Part shown: positions 5,985 through 6,972 of the stretch, piece after piece
Numbering within the stretch: position 1 is the first letter of the stretch
Layout of the letters: each line of letters begins with the position of its first letter
Assembly: GCA_030037185.1 (NCBI GenBank)
Contig: JASHRR010000119.1
Span: forward strand, 1-6,972
Reading direction: 5' to 3'
Origin: Xanthobacteraceae bacterium
GTDB taxonomy: Bacteria; Pseudomonadota; Alphaproteobacteria; Rhizobiales; Xanthobacteraceae
Length of the DNA: 6,972 nucleotides
Program-made: the position numbers and the translations under genes
The notes under the pieces: generated by a model
Database searches by the model: none
Seen by the model: the letters and a program-made list of their open reading frames with translations, nothing else
Told to the model about the DNA's origin: nothing

Positions 5985-6842
5985 ATGTTCATATTTCGCT
6001 TGATGTGCCTGATGGCGGGTCTCCTCTGTGTGGCAAGCGGAGTCACGGCGGCCGAGGAGGTGAACAAGCAAGCCATCCCGGATTTCGCGCCGACCGAGAA
6101 GACCGGCTGGGTGCTCGACCGCTCCTTCGGCGTGGATGATCTCCTCCCGCCGCCAGCCGGTGGGCCGGGCCCGGTCACCTTCGACAAGGCCCATCCCTAT
6201 GTTCCTAACGGCAGCGGCAGGCAGTCGACCTATCGGGTCGCCGATCTGTCCAATCCGATCCTGCAGCCCTGGACGATTCCGTCGATGCAGAAGGCGAATG
6301 ACGAGGTGCTGGCCGGCAGGGTACCGTTTCGGGCGCGCGAGCGCTGCTGGCCGGTCGGGGTGCCGGGCTTTGTCGCCTATTCGTTGGTCGAGCCGTTCTT
6401 CTTCTACCAGACGCCCACCAAGGTCGTGGTCATCAACCAGGGCGGACCGGAAATTCGCCGGATCTACCTGAATGTGACGCACTCGAAAAACGTGAAGCCC
6501 TCCTGGTACGGAGAATCGGTTGGCCACTACGAAAACGGCGATACCCTGGTGATCGACACAATCGGCATCTCGCCCAAGTCCTTTATCGACAACTACCGCA
6601 CCCCGCATACCGACCAACTTCACGTGGTGGAGCGCTGGAAACTCGCGGCCAATGGCATGACGGTAGACGTGTCGGTGTTTGTCGAGGACCCGGGCGCATT
6701 CACGATGCCCTGGAGCGCAGTGCAGCGGTGGCGCCGCGTTGAAAATGCGCCGATCTCGACGGCCACGTGCAACGAAAATAACGGCGATTTCTTCAACCAC
6801 GGGCTGGTGCCGCTGCCTGAGGCCACGAAGGCCGATTTTTAG
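5985..6842 (+). CDS. Conserved secreted protein of unknown function
   Basis: The 285-residue product has a signal peptide (hydrophobic 3-20, likely cleavage near Ala22-Ala23 before Glu24), hence a periplasmic or extracellular location. I know of no assigned function. I recall the pattern from hypothetical proteins that occur as multiple paralogues in Bradyrhizobium-like and acidobacterial genomes. Features that look conserved are RCWPVGVPGF (120-129), RRIYLN (158-163), HS..VKPSWYGESVGHYENGDTLVIDT (166-192), YRTPHTDQLHVVERW (204-218) and EDPGAFTMPW (234-243). The aromatic and charged blocks suggest a beta-rich fold. Cys121 and Cys262 could form a disulfide. Start choice: GAAGGG (5973-5978) abuts the ATG at 5979 but is six bases from the ATG at 5985, so the latter is preferred; an upstream TTG at 5901 would bury the signal peptide. 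It follows the exported VOC gene by 143 bp, hinting at a shared periplasmic task. Confidence 0.85.
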   Translation: MFIFRLMCLMAGLLCVASGVTAAEEVNKQAIPDFAPTEKTGWVLDRSFGVDDLLPPPAGGPGPVTFDKAHPYVPNGSGRQSTYRVADLSNPILQPWTIPSMQKANDEVLAGRVPFRARERCWPVGVPGFVAYSLVEPFFFYQTPTKVVVINQGGPEIRRIYLNVTHSKNVKPSWYGESVGHYENGDTLVIDTIGISPKSFIDNYRTPHTDQLHVVERWKLAANGMTVDVSVFVEDPGAFTMPWSAVQRWRRVENAPISTATCNENNGDFFNHGLVPLPEATKADF

Positions 6843-6881
6843 CTTCAGAGGCGAGTTTCCAACCTGACCCTCGCGGTCGCC

Positions 6882-6902
6882 GCGTGCGCCGGCGGCGCGC
6901 GC
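6882..6902 (+). terminator. Strong GC hairpin after the secreted-protein gene
   Basis: A 9-bp stem pairs GCGTGCGCC (6882-6890) with GGCGCGCGC (6894-6902) around a GGC loop, with one G-U wobble. It begins 39 bases past the stop. As after the VOC gene, no T-tract follows, so it may be a Rho-dependent end or an mRNA-stabilising structure. The rest of 6843-6972 holds no gene that I can support. Confidence 0.4.
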
Positions 6903-6972
6903 CCGCGCAAAGATATTCCGTCGGCACTGATTAACGTCAGACTGCGTCTAATGTTTTCAATGACGTGGAGTG

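Noticed and set aside
5964..6800. Minus-strand frame (278 codons) opposite the secreted-protein gene
   Set aside because: The sense protein has a signal peptide, a ribosome-binding site and conserved blocks; the antisense translation has none.
6934..6966. Inverted repeat ACGTCA ... TGACGT near the right edge
   Set aside because: Arms are only six bases with a 21-bp spacer and no gene start is visible within the window.

Overview
The window looks like chromosomal DNA of a high-GC alphaproteobacterium. The best guess is a Bradyrhizobium or Rhodopseudomonas relative, because protein flavour and gene content recall that group; no rRNA or marker gene confirms it. I see no transposase, integrase, tRNA, rRNA or CRISPR array. 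Six protein genes are supported.

Left part, minus strand. A 3'-truncated amidase-signature hydrolase (start 979, running off the left edge) is followed by a 511-bp gene-free stretch that contains a strikingly AT-rich island (about 26% GC by hand count over 1241-1400). Next, also on the minus strand, come a medium-chain dehydrogenase/reductase (2640-3662) and, downstream of it, a lipid A late acyltransferase of the LpxL/HtrB family (1491-2423). That pair recalls the end of the rhizobial acpXL-fab-adh-lpxXL cluster, which makes very-long-chain fatty acids and attaches them to lipid A. Here the upstream acpXL/fab genes are absent and a divergent gene takes their place.

Right part, plus strand. 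An exported pentapeptide-repeat protein (3779-4663) diverges from the dehydrogenase across a 116-bp gap with a plausible sigma70-type promoter. It is followed by a 359-bp gene-free stretch rich in small hairpins and palindromes. Then come two genes for predicted secreted proteins in the same direction. The first is a two-domain VOC (glyoxalase/dioxygenase-fold) protein in which both halves keep a 2-His-1-Glu pattern (5023-5841). The second is a conserved secreted protein of unknown function (5985-6842). Each of these two genes is followed by a GC-rich hairpin without a T-tract.

Working together: the dehydrogenase and acyltransferase plausibly contribute to outer-membrane lipid A modification, while the pentapeptide, VOC and unknown proteins are all predicted to leave the cytoplasm, so much of the window concerns the cell envelope or periplasm. 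The amidase appears unrelated. I did not find a clear-cut new defence or mobile system. The most promising leads are the detached adh-acyltransferase pair, the exported double-triad VOC protein with its uncharacterised secreted neighbour, and the AT-rich island.
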